Notes under the pieces: generated by a model | Seen by the model: the letters and a program-made list of their open reading frames with translations, nothing else | Databases searched by the model: none | Told to the model about the DNA's origin: nothing | Assembly (NCBI GenBank): GCA_965153455.1 | Contig: OZ234498.1 | Span: 14,074,001 to 14,138,000 of the forward strand | Reading direction: 5' to 3' | DNA length: 64,000 bases | Source: Sphagnum compactum | Taxonomy: Eukaryota; Bryophyta; Sphagnopsida; Sphagnales | Program-made: the position numbers and the translations under genes | Shown here: positions 34,588 through 45,111 of the stretch, piece after piece | Numbering within the stretch: the stretch's first letter is position 1 | Layout: each line of letters opens with the position of its first letter

Positions 34588-37575
34588 ATGAAAGAGATGA
34601 TGCAGCGGGAAGGAGAAGAAGCAGAAGACTCGGCGGCTGCAGAATATCGTCATGCAGTCGATCGCCACGATCAGTTATATGTGGCGTGCACCCATTGCAC
34701 CAACAAGTGTCGTAAGCTTCACGGATCTCCAGCGAGTCCGCGACGACGTCACAGGAAGAAAGTCTCGTCGGCCGCCGCCAAAGCAGTTGCAACGTGCAGG
34801 CGTAGGCCTGCGATTCGGAGATACAAAACCCGAGCTGGTCGTGCGGCCGGAGCAGTCGACGAGGACGATCATGAGCATCATCAGGTCGTCGACGGCGCAG
34901 CTGCTGATAACAATCTGCATGAGGATCATGAGCTGCCAAGAGCTGCTGATCCCACTTTCATCAAAACCGTCATGCCTACCACTGTCAGGAGCCGGAACTG
35001 CGAGCTGGTAGAGTACACTCTCATGTCCTAGACCTGCACGAACTGCTGACCTTCAGCGATTGTACAACAATCTCATCAAAGTCAATCTCTTTCCATTAGG
35101 CTGTTGTGATCACAATCTCATGAGACTTGAGGGTCTCCTTCCATAAGTAGTTGTGATCACAGTTACACAGTGTGCTCTGATCACAGCATCCTAATGGAAA
35201 AAGCCACTGACATAGGCATTATTTTGTGCTGTAAGGACAGCCACTTTCCATTGGATAGCGGCAATTGTTGTGAAAATATGTTATTAATCATGTTACCTAG
35301 AACACGCGTTCTCATCAAACAAAAAGGGACAGATGTCATTGTGTGATGAACCACAGTTTGACTCAGAGCTCTAACAGCTCCTTGCATTGGTCAATGCTTG
35401 ACCAGTAGAGCTGTGAGATGACTGTGAGCACAGGTACTTGAAAAAACGTAATGGAAAGCTGCTTTGATCGCAAAATCTACGTTCAGCGCAGCCTCATGGA
35501 AAAATGTCCTTACTAGCAGCAGCAAGCAGGAACTGTGGAGTTTTCATGGCTGTCGGTGTTTTTGTGCTGTGTTGTGTTTGCAGCATCTGCCAGCTTTCTT
35601 CTTCAGGAGCCATGGCAACAGGTTTCAGAAGTTCGTGTTGCTGCGAGGACCCAGTGGACAAGTATGGCCAGTGAATCTGTGTGTCAGCTGTGGCAGCAAG
35701 AGCGGACGACCCACAGTTCGATTCTCGAGAGGATGGAAAGCCTTCGCACTCGACCACGGACTCGATGTGGGTGATGAGCTCGTCTTCACTCTCATTGCCT
35801 TCTCGCGCTTCTCTGTCGCAGTGCTAGACGGAGCTGGGAACAAGAAAACGAGCTCACTTATGGCGATCAGCGGTTGGAACTTCCGACGTGAGGAAGGCAC
35901 TCGTGACCTCGCCAAGCATGAGAAGCTGTTCGTGGTGAACTGGAAGGAGAAGATGCTTCGCGAATCCTCTCAGGAAATCGAGAGAGCTCGACGTCGTCCT
36001 CATGGCGCAGGTGATGCGCTGCTGCAACAGGCTCCTGCTCGCGATGCTGCAGGCTTGAACATCGACTTAAGCTCGATCCTACGAAAGCGTCGTCGACTCG
36101 AGTCCTCGATGAAGCTGCAAGGCGCGGAAGCTCCTACAAGTCAAGACCTCGAGAAAACGCAGACCCCATTGAAGATGGTACCCGAATCTCTGGAAATCAA
36201 GGGAGTTCGTCTTGAGGAGAATGTAGCAGCAGTCTTGGACGTTGCAGCTTCCAGGTCGCTGTTGAAGCGTCGACTGGTCGAGTCGTCGACGAAGCTGCAA
36301 TGCGTACTCGAAGCTGCTCCAAGTCGAGGAGGCCATGACAAGAGCTGGGACAGCTGCTGCCCTCCGAAAGCTGAGGGGGTTCTTGCAGGCATTGGTGCTC
36401 AACAGGTGCAGCGCCACGATGCTGCAGACTTGAACAGCGCTTTGAGGTCGAAGCGTCGACTAGAGCCGGAGTCGAAGGTGAACTGCATCAAGCTTGAAGC
36501 TAAGAAGAAGCCAAACAACATGCAGCAGCAGCAGAAAGAGCAAAAAACTACAGCAGCAGCCCGCGTGGTGGTGGTGCAGAGGGAACAACAACACATGATG
36601 ATGAGAGGAAGCTGCACGAAAAAGAAGCCGCCTTTTTCCTTCAGTACTCGTGGTGTTCCCGGCGAGAACTTCTCTCCGACTCAGAACGTCATGAGCTCCA
36701 AGTTCCAGGTCGAGCTTGCCTGCAGCAAGGGAAGAAAGTGTGGCAACACCAGCAGCTTCCAGCAGCAGCAGATGATTGCCATAGACAAGAAGAAGACGAC
36801 GTCGGCGGTGAAATGGGAACCCGTTGACGAGACTCTACCGTATTCACGCCTTGCAGGCCCTCACTGCTGGAGGACCAAGCTGCCTAGTGCACCAGCTTGT
36901 GGTCACCTTCTTCAATCACGTCCTCAACCAGTTCATCCGCAGCTTCGTCCTCAACTACCTCGTCCGCATGAGCCGCCTCATCCACAACCTCTTAAGAAGT
37001 GCAGTTCTTACATTGAACAGTTGCACTTGCAACTCAATGCAGCTGCCGCCAAGCTTGCAGCAGCAGCTGCTGGAGGAAAAGCTTCTGCAACAGGTTCCGA
37101 GCCTGCAGCAGCAGCTGGAAGAGAAGCTGCGGCAACAGCTTCCGGCAAGCTTGCGGCAGAAGCAGCTGGAGGAAAAGCTGCTACAACAGCTTCCGCCAAG
37201 CTTGCAGCTGGAGCGAAGAAAGCTGCTGCTGACAACAACAGTACCCATGACAGCTGCATCCTCCCAGATCAGCCTGCCACAATTTCCAACAGCGGCGGCG
37301 GCGGCTTGCAGTCACCAAGTCCAAGCTTTTCTCATTACCTACACCAGGAGGATCGGGAGAAGGAGGAGGAGGAGTCGAAGCCCTTAAGGACACTGATGGA
37401 GAATCAACACTGCAAGCAACAACACCCACACGGGTCACAGCACCACCACCAACAACAAGAACAAGTTAGTGTACAACCGCAGTCGGATGCGGCGACTGCA
37501 ACGAGCATTCATACTGCGACTGATGATCAATGGCCGACTTGGATGGATATCTTCGGATTCAAAGCTCAGAAATGA
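34588..37575 (+). CDS. B3-domain transcription factor, two exons
   Basis: CDS 34588-35007 joined to 35584-37575, 803 residues. The ATG at 34588 is the first after an in-frame TAA at 34570. Both splice sites are canonical (ctg/gtagag; gtttgcag/cat) and phase 0. The B3 DNA-binding domain spans residues 123-222 and is built by the join: DPTFIKTVMPTT (strand 1) comes from exon 1. HLPAFFFRSHGNRFQKF, GPSGQVWPV and the hallmark FSRGWKAFALDHGLDVGDEL come from exon 2. Exon 1 also holds a C34-C37-C41-H45 cluster and a basic RRRHRKK run, so nuclear action is expected. After the domain come three diverged modules (~293-441) with basic KRRRLES cores, then Gln-, Pro-, Ala- and His-rich tracts and a PTWMDIFGFK C-terminus. 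The fold suggests the REM-like part of the B3 family, but subfamily and targets are not clear. No neighbouring gene helps. Confidence 0.9.
35089..35202. repeat. Inverted repeat inside the B3 gene intron
   Basis: CTTTCCATTAGGCTGTTGTG at 35089 is matched by the imperfect reverse complement ending near 35202 (ctctgatcacagcatcctaatggaaaaag). Both arms contain TGATCACA. Another partial copy of the ttccatt arm occurs near 35246 and its complement near 35450, so the intron (35008-35583) may carry a small foldback element. The transcript could form a hairpin here. Confidence 0.5.
37051..37214 (+). repeat. 48-bp in-frame coding repeat of the B3 gene
   Basis: Units start at 37051, 37099, 37147 and 37198 (spacings 48, 48, 51), each opening AAGCTTGCAGC or a variant. 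They encode 16-17-residue Ala/Gly/Lys repeats (KLAAAAAGGKASATGS-like) at about residues 630-684. Because the unit length is a multiple of three, copy-number change keeps the frame open. It also keeps an alternative +1 frame open, which produces a spurious Leu/Gln-rich ORF. Confidence 0.85.
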
Positions 37576-37639
37576 AAGTAACTAGGCTCCACAAAACGTG
37601 GGTGATTCATGAGCATCGTCTTCTTCTGGATTTCAGACC

Positions 37640-37850
37640 GTCGAAACCCTAACCTTGAACCCGAAGACCCCTAAACCCTAGACCTTCGACCCCAAACCCT
37701 GAACCCTAAGACCCCTAAACCCTAGACCTTCAACCCTAAACGCTTACCCTAACCCTACACCTTCTACCTTAAACCCTTACGCGAACCTTAAACCTTAAAC
37801 TTTAAGCACCAACCCTAAACCTTCAACCGTAAACCCTCCACCATGAAAGG
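37640..37850. repeat. Degenerate interstitial telomere-like repeat
   Basis: About 200 bases of drifting ccctaaa, ccctaga, ccttaaa and ccctgaa units on the plus strand, i.e. decayed copies of the Arabidopsis-type telomere repeat (TTTAGGG on the other strand). It begins 65 bases after the B3 stop codon, so it may lie in the 3' UTR. Short telomere-like runs also occur near 47970-47990 and 51780. Confidence 0.75.
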
Positions 37851-39131
37851 ATTACTTACCGAAAGCCTGTTCTATTTTGGATGAGAGATGCGGCTTTTTG
37901 TATGGGAAGGACTCTACAAAAGCAACATGTAAGGGCCCTCTCAACAGCCCTAATAAATAGTGTCACATTTTGATGAGAACCTTGTCTGTCCGTCTGTCAT
38001 GAATGACCTTAGCCAAACATCTAAGGCTCGGCCCTCTGGACAGGCCTACTGCGTGTCATATTTTGCTGAGAGCCCTGTCTGTCTTAGAGCAACTCCATGT
38101 TTTATAAACTCATTCTTAAACATCAATTTGTTCAATATTTAATGAGAAGGGGCATCTGGCATTTTATTTTTTTAATCACCTCCACATATGACTTGGGGTG
38201 GACAATTTATTGACCCCTTTTAATCACCCTTTTTTTGAAATGGGTAAAAAAATTTCCCCCTTCAAATTATTAATTTTGTTCCAATCAATAGATATTTAAT
38301 GCTTCAAATTTGGTTTATTTTTAAATTAGTGAAAACTTCACCCATCTAACATTTCTAAAGTTTCTTGGACCCTTAAGCTATTATGATTTTTTTTAGGCCA
38401 AGGTCCTAATTGTACATCCCAACCTAACAATCCCAAATTCAAACATCCCTAGTTAAAATTCAAACCAATGCAATGTTTTGATTCAAGAATGACATAAACT
38501 TGGTCAACAATATTCCCATTTTTCTGAAATTTTTTTGCTAACTCTCAAAGGAAAAAAATTGAATTCTTTTCACCAAATTTGGATTGTGACTTTAGTTTTA
38601 ATTAGTGATTTTACTATTTAAACAAGTTTTGGTCTAAGTAGTAAAAAATCTAGTTTAAAAAACACTACCAAACTAAAATCAAACTCCAAATGTGGCAAAA
38701 AAGTTCAATTATGCTTTTCAAAATTTGGAGATTTTTTTGAAGGAAAAGGGAATATTCCTTCTTCATTTTTTGCATTTTGGCACAAGAAAGACGCGGGTAG
38801 TTGCATTGCTGATAATCCATAAAAGGAATTAGCCAAAATTGACTAACAATCAAAAAGGAAAGTAGAAAATTTAAGAATACTACTATATTTTGGCAACCTA
38901 GCGGAAGCTATTGTCTAAAAATGATGATTTCAGAAGAAAAGAAAATCCCTCATGGGAAAAAAATTTAAAATGTGAGGTCTCTTTACACTCAATAAAACCT
39001 ATTGATATTGCACCAGAGCTATCAATATGTACATACAAATATAAAGAATTTTATTAATCTCTGGATCAGTGATTTTTTTACTGGCAAAACTTCGCCAAGA
39101 GGCGAAATTAAGAATTACAAGTTCGAAAAAG
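37851..39131. other. Gene-free intergenic DNA
   Basis: No gene. Two similar ~40-base phrases (gtgtcacattttgatgaga... and gtgtcatattttgctgaga..., 37955 and 38055) indicate a local ~100-bp duplication. Confidence 0.4.
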
Positions 39132-39370
39132 AAGTGATTTTGGAGGCTTTCATTCACCAGAAGTGAGAAAAATTAAATATAAAAATTGCCAGAATTGTAT
39201 ACTCCGGTTTCATTGTGTAGCCAAAAATATAGAAGGACGATTAAATTTTTTTATTTTATTTCTGGTTTATAGTCAGATTTGGCTAAATCTTCCTGGGGAT
39301 GATCGTCACTTTTTCTACATGTTCCTATGGATGATTGCCACTTTCGCTACAAACAAAATTCCCTTCAAAA
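39132..39370. repeat. Dispersed repeat family, copy 1
   Basis: Aligns by eye with 50825-51060 (aagtgatttTGGA, ttcatt..gagaaa, gattgccact or gattgtcacc, aaacaaatt). It also aligns with 40327-40575 (gtttggtttcaa, gtagtcagattt, cttcctggggatg or cttcctaaggatg). The family has no visible coding capacity. Confidence 0.55.
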
Positions 39371-39864
39371 AAAACACTGATCTGGATCTCAATTGCATAA
39401 AATGACCCACATAATATAATGTACAGACCTCGAGGGTTGTCTTAATGTGTAAGTTACCAACTTGTTGAATAAATTTGGGTGTGAATTTCAGCATCTTTTC
39501 TACATACGGGGAGCTTACAACCATAATAATATTTGACTTGGCGATCCTTACCCTACATAAAAGCCTTTGAAACTGGTTAAAAAAAGTAAAAACCCAGGTT
39601 TCAAGGGGCCTTAGAAGTATAATGCCCCTAAAGGAGGGGGCCTTACAATGCATAAGAACCCCCAAACCAGGGTCCCTTCCCCCCAAACAAGGGGCATACA
39701 CGGCATTTTGGCCCCAAACAAGAGCTTTACATAACGTAATGCAGAGCCATATGGAAGCACTCACAATGAGCCAAAATAACCCCCTTTAGAATTGCCCTAA
39801 ATAATAGAACCTTGTGCATTAAATGCTGAGATATAATTAACGGCACCAAGTGATTACATTCATT
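39371..39864. other. Intergenic DNA with extra fragment of TIR family 2
   Basis: A ~30-base phrase near 39808 (gaaccttgtgcattaaatgc) lies just outside the left end of the element starting at 39865 and is repeated inside it near 40114. It is therefore a fragment of a second, truncated copy. Otherwise no feature. Confidence 0.45.
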
Positions 39865-40240
39865 AGAGTTATCTGTAAAGTCTTGCGATTAGGGGACGAG
39901 GACGGCCGGTTTCGGCATAATTCGGGATCAAACACGTACCTGGGAATGAAAATTTTAACAAAACGAAATAACTGGGAACCAAACTTGTTTTTTCACCAAA
40001 TTTTGGTGGTAAATTGAGTTTCATCCTGTGTTTCCTTTTTCCTGAGCGCCTCCACTGTTGTTACATATATTTACACTGCTCCTACCTGTACAACTACTAT
40101 AATTAGTCTCGAACCTTGTGCATTAAATGCTGAGATATAATAAAATTTCGTTACTTTGCAGATTCCACTGAAAGAGGGGATGGGGGGTGGCAGGAGGCCC
40201 AAAAACAGGGTGCAGACAGGGTGACTTTACGGATAAGTCT
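39865..40240 (-). mobile_element. Non-autonomous TIR element, family 2, copy 2
   Basis: 376 bases, beginning AGAGTTATCTGTAAAGTC and ending GACTTTACGGATAAGTCT (inverted termini), flanked by ATT direct repeats (39862-39864 and 40241-40243). The interior is the reverse complement of the element at 33.0 kb: gagcgcctccac, cactgctcctacctgta, ctcgaacctt and ccactgaaagaggggat. Divergence is substantial, so this is an old insertion. Confidence 0.8.
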
Positions 40241-40326
40241 ATTAGCTTCTACACCACAAGGAGGACAACAGAGGGAAAGTTGGGTATTGTAGAGTGTTGG
40301 GCAGTTCTTTACTTTGTTTTTATAAA

Positions 40327-40575
40327 GTTGCTGGATTTCTATGTTTGGTTTCAAGTGTGCAGCCAGAATTTTAGAAGGATGATTAAATGTTTTTATATTA
40401 CATATCTTGCTTGTAGTCAGATTTAGTTAAACCTTCCTAAGGATGGATGATGTCATTTTTTTTAACATCTTCTTTTGGGCAATACCCACTTCAGCTCCAT
40501 AAGTCATTTCCCTAAATAATAATAATAATAATAATAAAACACCGGGTAACGTGAGGCGTGAAACTTGGACATTAA
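40327..40575. repeat. Dispersed repeat family, copy 2
   Basis: Partial copy of the 39132/50825 family. It contains an (AAT) microsatellite at about 40518-40539. The phrase gtaacgtgaggcgtgaaact near its end parallels gtaatgcgaggtggaagtt near 51178, extending the similarity to the 50.8-kb copy. Confidence 0.5.
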
Positions 40576-40889
40576 AATACATTGTACAATGATGTTTCTT
40601 TTCTTGAAATTTTGAACTATTTTGTGTTATTTCTTAATATGATTTTTCAACATTTCACCATCCTCATATTTTTTCCTATTTTTTCAGTTTGTCTTTGTTT
40701 TGAATTTCTTTTTTCATGAAGAACTTTTTTCAACATTTCACCTTATTATCCTCATATTTTTCCAATTTTTTCAGTTTTCTTTTTTTTTAATTATTTTTTG
40801 ATGAAGAACCTACAATGCAAGTACAGTACCTACCTGTTCAATACACACCTACCTGCTATTGTCCACCATAGTTATTTCTTATAGGTTTG

Positions 40890-40945
40890 TAAAGGTAGGT
40901 AGGTACAAAGGTAGGTTGGTAGGTAGGTAGGTAGGTAGGTACAAA
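40890..40945. repeat. (GTAG)n microsatellite
   Basis: Imperfect then perfect ggta/gtag repeats. This is the purest example of the GTAG words seen at 17.5, 28.7, 29.9, 51.1, 53.2 and 57.5 kb. Confidence 0.8.
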
Positions 40946-40999
40946 GAGCTCAAACAGACACACCAATAGTTTGCTTATAAGGATTCCCAATGTTGGAAA

Positions 41000-42213
41000 A
41001 ACCCAACAGGCACACACACACACCTCTGCTTTTCAATGGCCAAAAGATTTGTCCCTCATTGCTCCTCCTACTGCCTCTCAACATCTTCTCCTGGAATTCA
41101 AGTTTGCTGGATGTGGAAAATTACAAATTCTTGGGCTTGTTGAATCCAGGAACAAAAGATTCGGTGAAATGGGTGGGTGATGATGATCATCAATCAGCCC
41201 TCTTGTTGAGAGGAAGGAAAGAGATGAGGAATTTTGTGTACCCAACAAAAATATGGGAGGGGAGTTGTTGTTATGCAAACTCATTTACCTTCTCTTCATT
41301 CTATCCACTTTTGTGTGTTGGTTGTTGTTGTTTTTCCTCTTCACTTTCTTCTCCATCTCTGTTCTGCAAAGGTTGAGAGATGCAAGTGACCTCGTCCTCA
41401 GGCTCCACCATGCAGGCTTATTTGCGATGCAACGCCACCTTCGACAAGCTTCATATGTCCGCCTTGCTTGGTCTGATGAGAGAATTTTTGAGGCGAGTAG
41501 CATTCTCCTTTGCCTTTTTGTGTGTTTATCAGCTTTTTTACTCACTCTCTCAAGAGGCAAATGTTATCCTGAAAATGTGCCCCAACTGAAGACTTAGTGG
41601 TCATAGTCTCTGGTGGATTGAACAATAAGATTGAACCAAACCGCAAATTAATTTGGTGAAATATCTCTCAACATGAAACACAAGGATTCAATAGCCAGGG
41701 TAGGTCATGTACTTCAATCCCACCATAACACCACTATACCTGCAAACTAATAATCGACAGTTTTTTGCCCAAGTAATGAATTATTAAGAGAAATGGAGTC
41801 TGAAATCCAGACTCTAGCAGCCCCAATTAGAGTATAGTATACAACTCCCAATTTCAAAACATGGGTAAGTAGACCTGCCACTGCAAGCAAAGGACATCTA
41901 TGCAAAAGTCTAGAAGAAATTCTTGAGGTGGAAGAAAATTCTGGAAACTCTGTGGTCAAGGCATGACAAGGAGGTGCACTTCAAGCTATCAAACATTCTG
42001 CACACAGAAAAACCAAGCGATATCATGATGTGCAACAAACAATACAAATGGAAAGAAGGGAGATAGCATCTGATGAAGCAACATTGAAAACTTGTAACTC
42101 ATTGAAAACTTGTCTTTTCTGGTATCATCCTGCTCATAAATCCAGCTTTCAATTTTCCACAAATAAAAAGTATGTTTTTTTTCATGTTTGCTGCAGAGTC
42201 TTCAATTCCAAAG
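41000..42213 (+). other. Possible decayed exons, unrecognised
   Basis: Two stretches (about 41080-41260 and 41370-41500) have more coding-like composition than their surroundings. The second reads as DLVLRLHHAGLFAMQRHLRQ in one frame. No domain is recognised, frames change between stretches and no splice chain is convincing. It could be a pseudogene fragment or chance. Confidence 0.2.
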
Positions 42214-42432
42214 ATGGACCCCAACTCAATGAAGCAGGCCATTGATATGATTCCCCTCACCTTTATTTTAGAAGCTATGCTCAAAAGACATAGCCAAAAA
42301 GACATCTCTAAATATAAAGTTCTAGCACTGACAATTGAAACTGTTTTGAGCAAAGTTGTGCACCCACCCATTTCCTCATTGGAATTGAGAAATTGTGCTG
42401 CTGCACTGAGAAATTGCACTACTTGTCAGTAG
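42214..42432 (+). CDS. Small hypothetical ORF
   Basis: An ATG at 42214 opens a 72-codon frame. It follows a splice-acceptor-like tgtttgctgcag ending 18 bases upstream, so the frame may instead be an exon that begins at 42197. The product would be a mostly helical segment (KQAIDMIPLTFILEAMLKRH, then LTIETVLSKVV). I do not recognise the family. There is no partner exon and the surroundings are repeats, so a gene fragment is as likely as a gene. Confidence 0.2.
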   Translation: MDPNSMKQAIDMIPLTFILEAMLKRHSQKDISKYKVLALTIETVLSKVVHPPISSLELRNCAAALRNCTTCQ

Positions 42433-42664
42433 TTGTTTTCTTTGAATTTACACTGCCCTAGAGTTGAGGAAAGTGAGCATGGTCGGAAATCCAATTCAAT
42501 CCGATCCAAAAATGCAATTCCACATTTCAAAGAAATCACATATCAATGTATCTCTTTCACAATTTCAAGACAAAATTCCCACATATCCATCCACTATTTA
42601 TTAAAAAATTCAATGTTATGATTCAAAGATTAATAGGTGTAATGGGAGGGCACATTTTGTTTAT

Positions 42665-42965
42665 TGTTGGCCTTGCCTTGGTAGGCAAGGATATTGTGTA
42701 TAATAGCTTAAGGGATTTTGGCCGCTAGGTAATAGGTCTATTTTTATATGAGGATTTTTGAAAGGTGATATTTTGGCTTGTGGTGAAACTTGAGATTAGT
42801 TATAGAGTTATAATATCTTGAAAGATTTTTGGTTTTTGTTAGAGGATTTTTTTTTGAAGATTATAGTTTTGCATGGTGAAATATTTGAGTTTTCGTAATT
42901 CTTCTTTTGCCTTAAGATACCTTCTAATGTAAATGGCAAGGCGGTAGTGTGACACACCCCTTGTT
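42665..42965 (+). repeat. Dispersed ~310-bp repeat, copy 1 (LTR-like)
   Basis: Begins TGTTGGCCTTGCCTTGG and ends acaccccttgtt. It matches 54189-54515 over its whole length (cttaagggattt, taataggtctatttttatatg, attagttatagagttataat, cttcttttgccttaag, gtaaatggcaaggc). The TGTTGG start and length suit a solo LTR of a retrotransposon, but no target duplication, primer-binding site or polyprotein was found. Confidence 0.6.
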
Positions 42966-45107
42966 CATTACATTTCCAGAAGATTGAGGTAGGGAAAAAG
43001 AAAGATTGAGAATTTCAATTCGTTTCAGCACAATCTCAAAACACAGACATTTTCTAGTGTAATTGGAGAACACCTTACAAAGTGCATTTTATCTTTTGTT
43101 GTTTGCGGGTCATTTCCAAAAATAGAATGCAAATTGTGGTGGGCAAAATGCTCCTTGATTTTTTTCTTTTTTTTCCTTTGATACATAGTTGCTAAAGCAT
43201 CACCTAGCATAATTATCAAAGCAAGTCAATTCAAGTAGGAGGCTCAACAACAAGATACTACCTAGCCTTGCACAAGAGCATTTTGCAAAACACAATGCCT
43301 ATGAGTGAGGTCGTTACAAACCTAAGAATTCAATGTGTATGCAAGAAGAGAGTCGAGGCAACAATCCAAGGCAAATGGCCATGAAGGGCAATACGTTCAA
43401 GTGTTCAAACCTCCCTTTGTGAAAAGATATTATGATTACTTTTTGTTCTCCATCTTTTCATGTTGATACACATTCATGTTAAGTCATGTGTCTAGGAACA
43501 TATGATCGCGAGGAAACATAACATTCTAGAATATGCATTGTTAACAATGAGATAATGTGAAAAATGTGAAATAGAAAGGCAAAATGTATTTTGAAAAGGA
43601 AAAGTTACCAAATGAATGAATATGCACCATACTCCAAATTGTGTCCCATTTACCATCATTCACAATTTGCTTTGCAAAGTTGCAAATCCTCCATGAATTT
43701 TAACCTATACCTATCACCTTCATTCACATTTTAAGACACACTCTCCCTTTACACAAACCAATATGTTGATGGAGAAATGTGAATAGGAACAAGAAGGAAG
43801 AAATATCTTGGGTTTCAATCAAATAGGTATTAGAAAATAAATAAAGTGAGAATTATTAAGCACCTTATGTAAAAAGCCAATACATATAGAGAGTCATGAT
43901 TAGCAATGTTGGGTGGGTATAAGACTAGTTTGAAAATTGGCAATGGTTCCAAGCCATTGGAACTCACTTACTCTCACTTCTAGATGAAAACTAAAAATGC
44001 CTGAAACCTAAAGGTTCTCATTTGTCATGAGCTTGTATGGGGTCATTATTTGTTAATTTTTTTCGCTACATGCGTTAAAGAGGATATTGGTTGGGGGTAT
44101 TCTATGAGGGAGCTTAAAAAAAAATCATCTTATTATGTAAATTTTAATATTTACTTATTTAAACCATTTCAAACTTAATTTTGAATTTTATGTTTACATT
44201 GAATTTTGACATCATATATTTGCTTGAATTTAGTTTTAATTGAAAGCATGAGGAGTGATGAAATAAATGTTACTAAAAAGATATCATGCATGAAATATTC
44301 AAATTTAATTTTAAAAACACATTAACAAACATTTCAATACCATATCATATTTTAAATGACAAAGAATATGTATAGTAACGCTCACAAAATTCCTACAAAC
44401 ATCAAACATTTGATTTGTTTCCATGGAAAAAATATATAAAAAACATTAATATATTTTAGTTTAAAAAAAAAACAAGATGTGCATTGTAACGCCACTAGGT
44501 AGACCACCAAGTTGCTACATCTGAACCTTCATCAACTCCTTGTTATGACCAAGGAAATATCACCTCATTGATGCTACCTTTTATACTTTGAATTATCAAT
44601 ATAAATTACACCTTTCCTATCCTGTTAATTGAACCTACCAACAAAAAATACATATTATAAGTCTCTTGTAGACATGTTTTATTTTTTGTAATTTTTTTCT
44701 AATACGTTATGAATGCATATCCTATATAAATTATATTTACATATTTTAAATAAACTTAATCATATTATAAAATTAATTGAACTATAATTTTTACCCAATA
44801 ACCGGCTTATGAAACCCTACATTTTTATTCACACAGCTTTTTAATTTAAAAAAATAGCCAACCCCAAGTTTGTGAGAATTGTCAATTTTGATATCTTATA
44901 AAGGTATACAAATAAATAAGTTTGATACTAGTTGTTGATGAATTAATAGTCATACCTTGGGAAGTTATTAGGCCTAGTGGGGTCCACATGGTATAAGGTT
45001 TTCAGTTACTGATTTTATTTTTCATTTTTTCATTGAATTTATTTATTTATTTATTTTATTTTTCCCTTTTTTATCCTTCTCCTACACTATGTTGAGAATT
45101 ATATATA
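42966..45107. other. Gene-free AT-rich DNA
   Basis: No supported gene, array or element end. 44100-44500 and 44690-44780 are strongly A/T-rich. Confidence 0.5.
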
Positions 45108-45111
45108 TTAA

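Noticed and set aside
34469-34939. 156-codon minus-strand ORF antisense to B3 exon 1
   Set aside because: Shadow of a GC-rich coding exon; no recognisable domain.
35464-35583. Upstream extension of the B3 second exon from a TTG codon
   Set aside because: It lacks ATG, reads as low-quality protein, and is better explained as intron ending in a strong gtttgcag acceptor at 35583.
36824-37387. 187-codon +1-frame ORF with Leu/Gln-rich repeats
   Set aside because: It overlaps the B3 coding exon and is open because of the 48-bp repeat. No start context or independent domain.
38089-38110. TTAGAGCAACTCC resembling a Tourist-like left end
   Set aside because: No matching right terminus or TTA duplication within a plausible distance.
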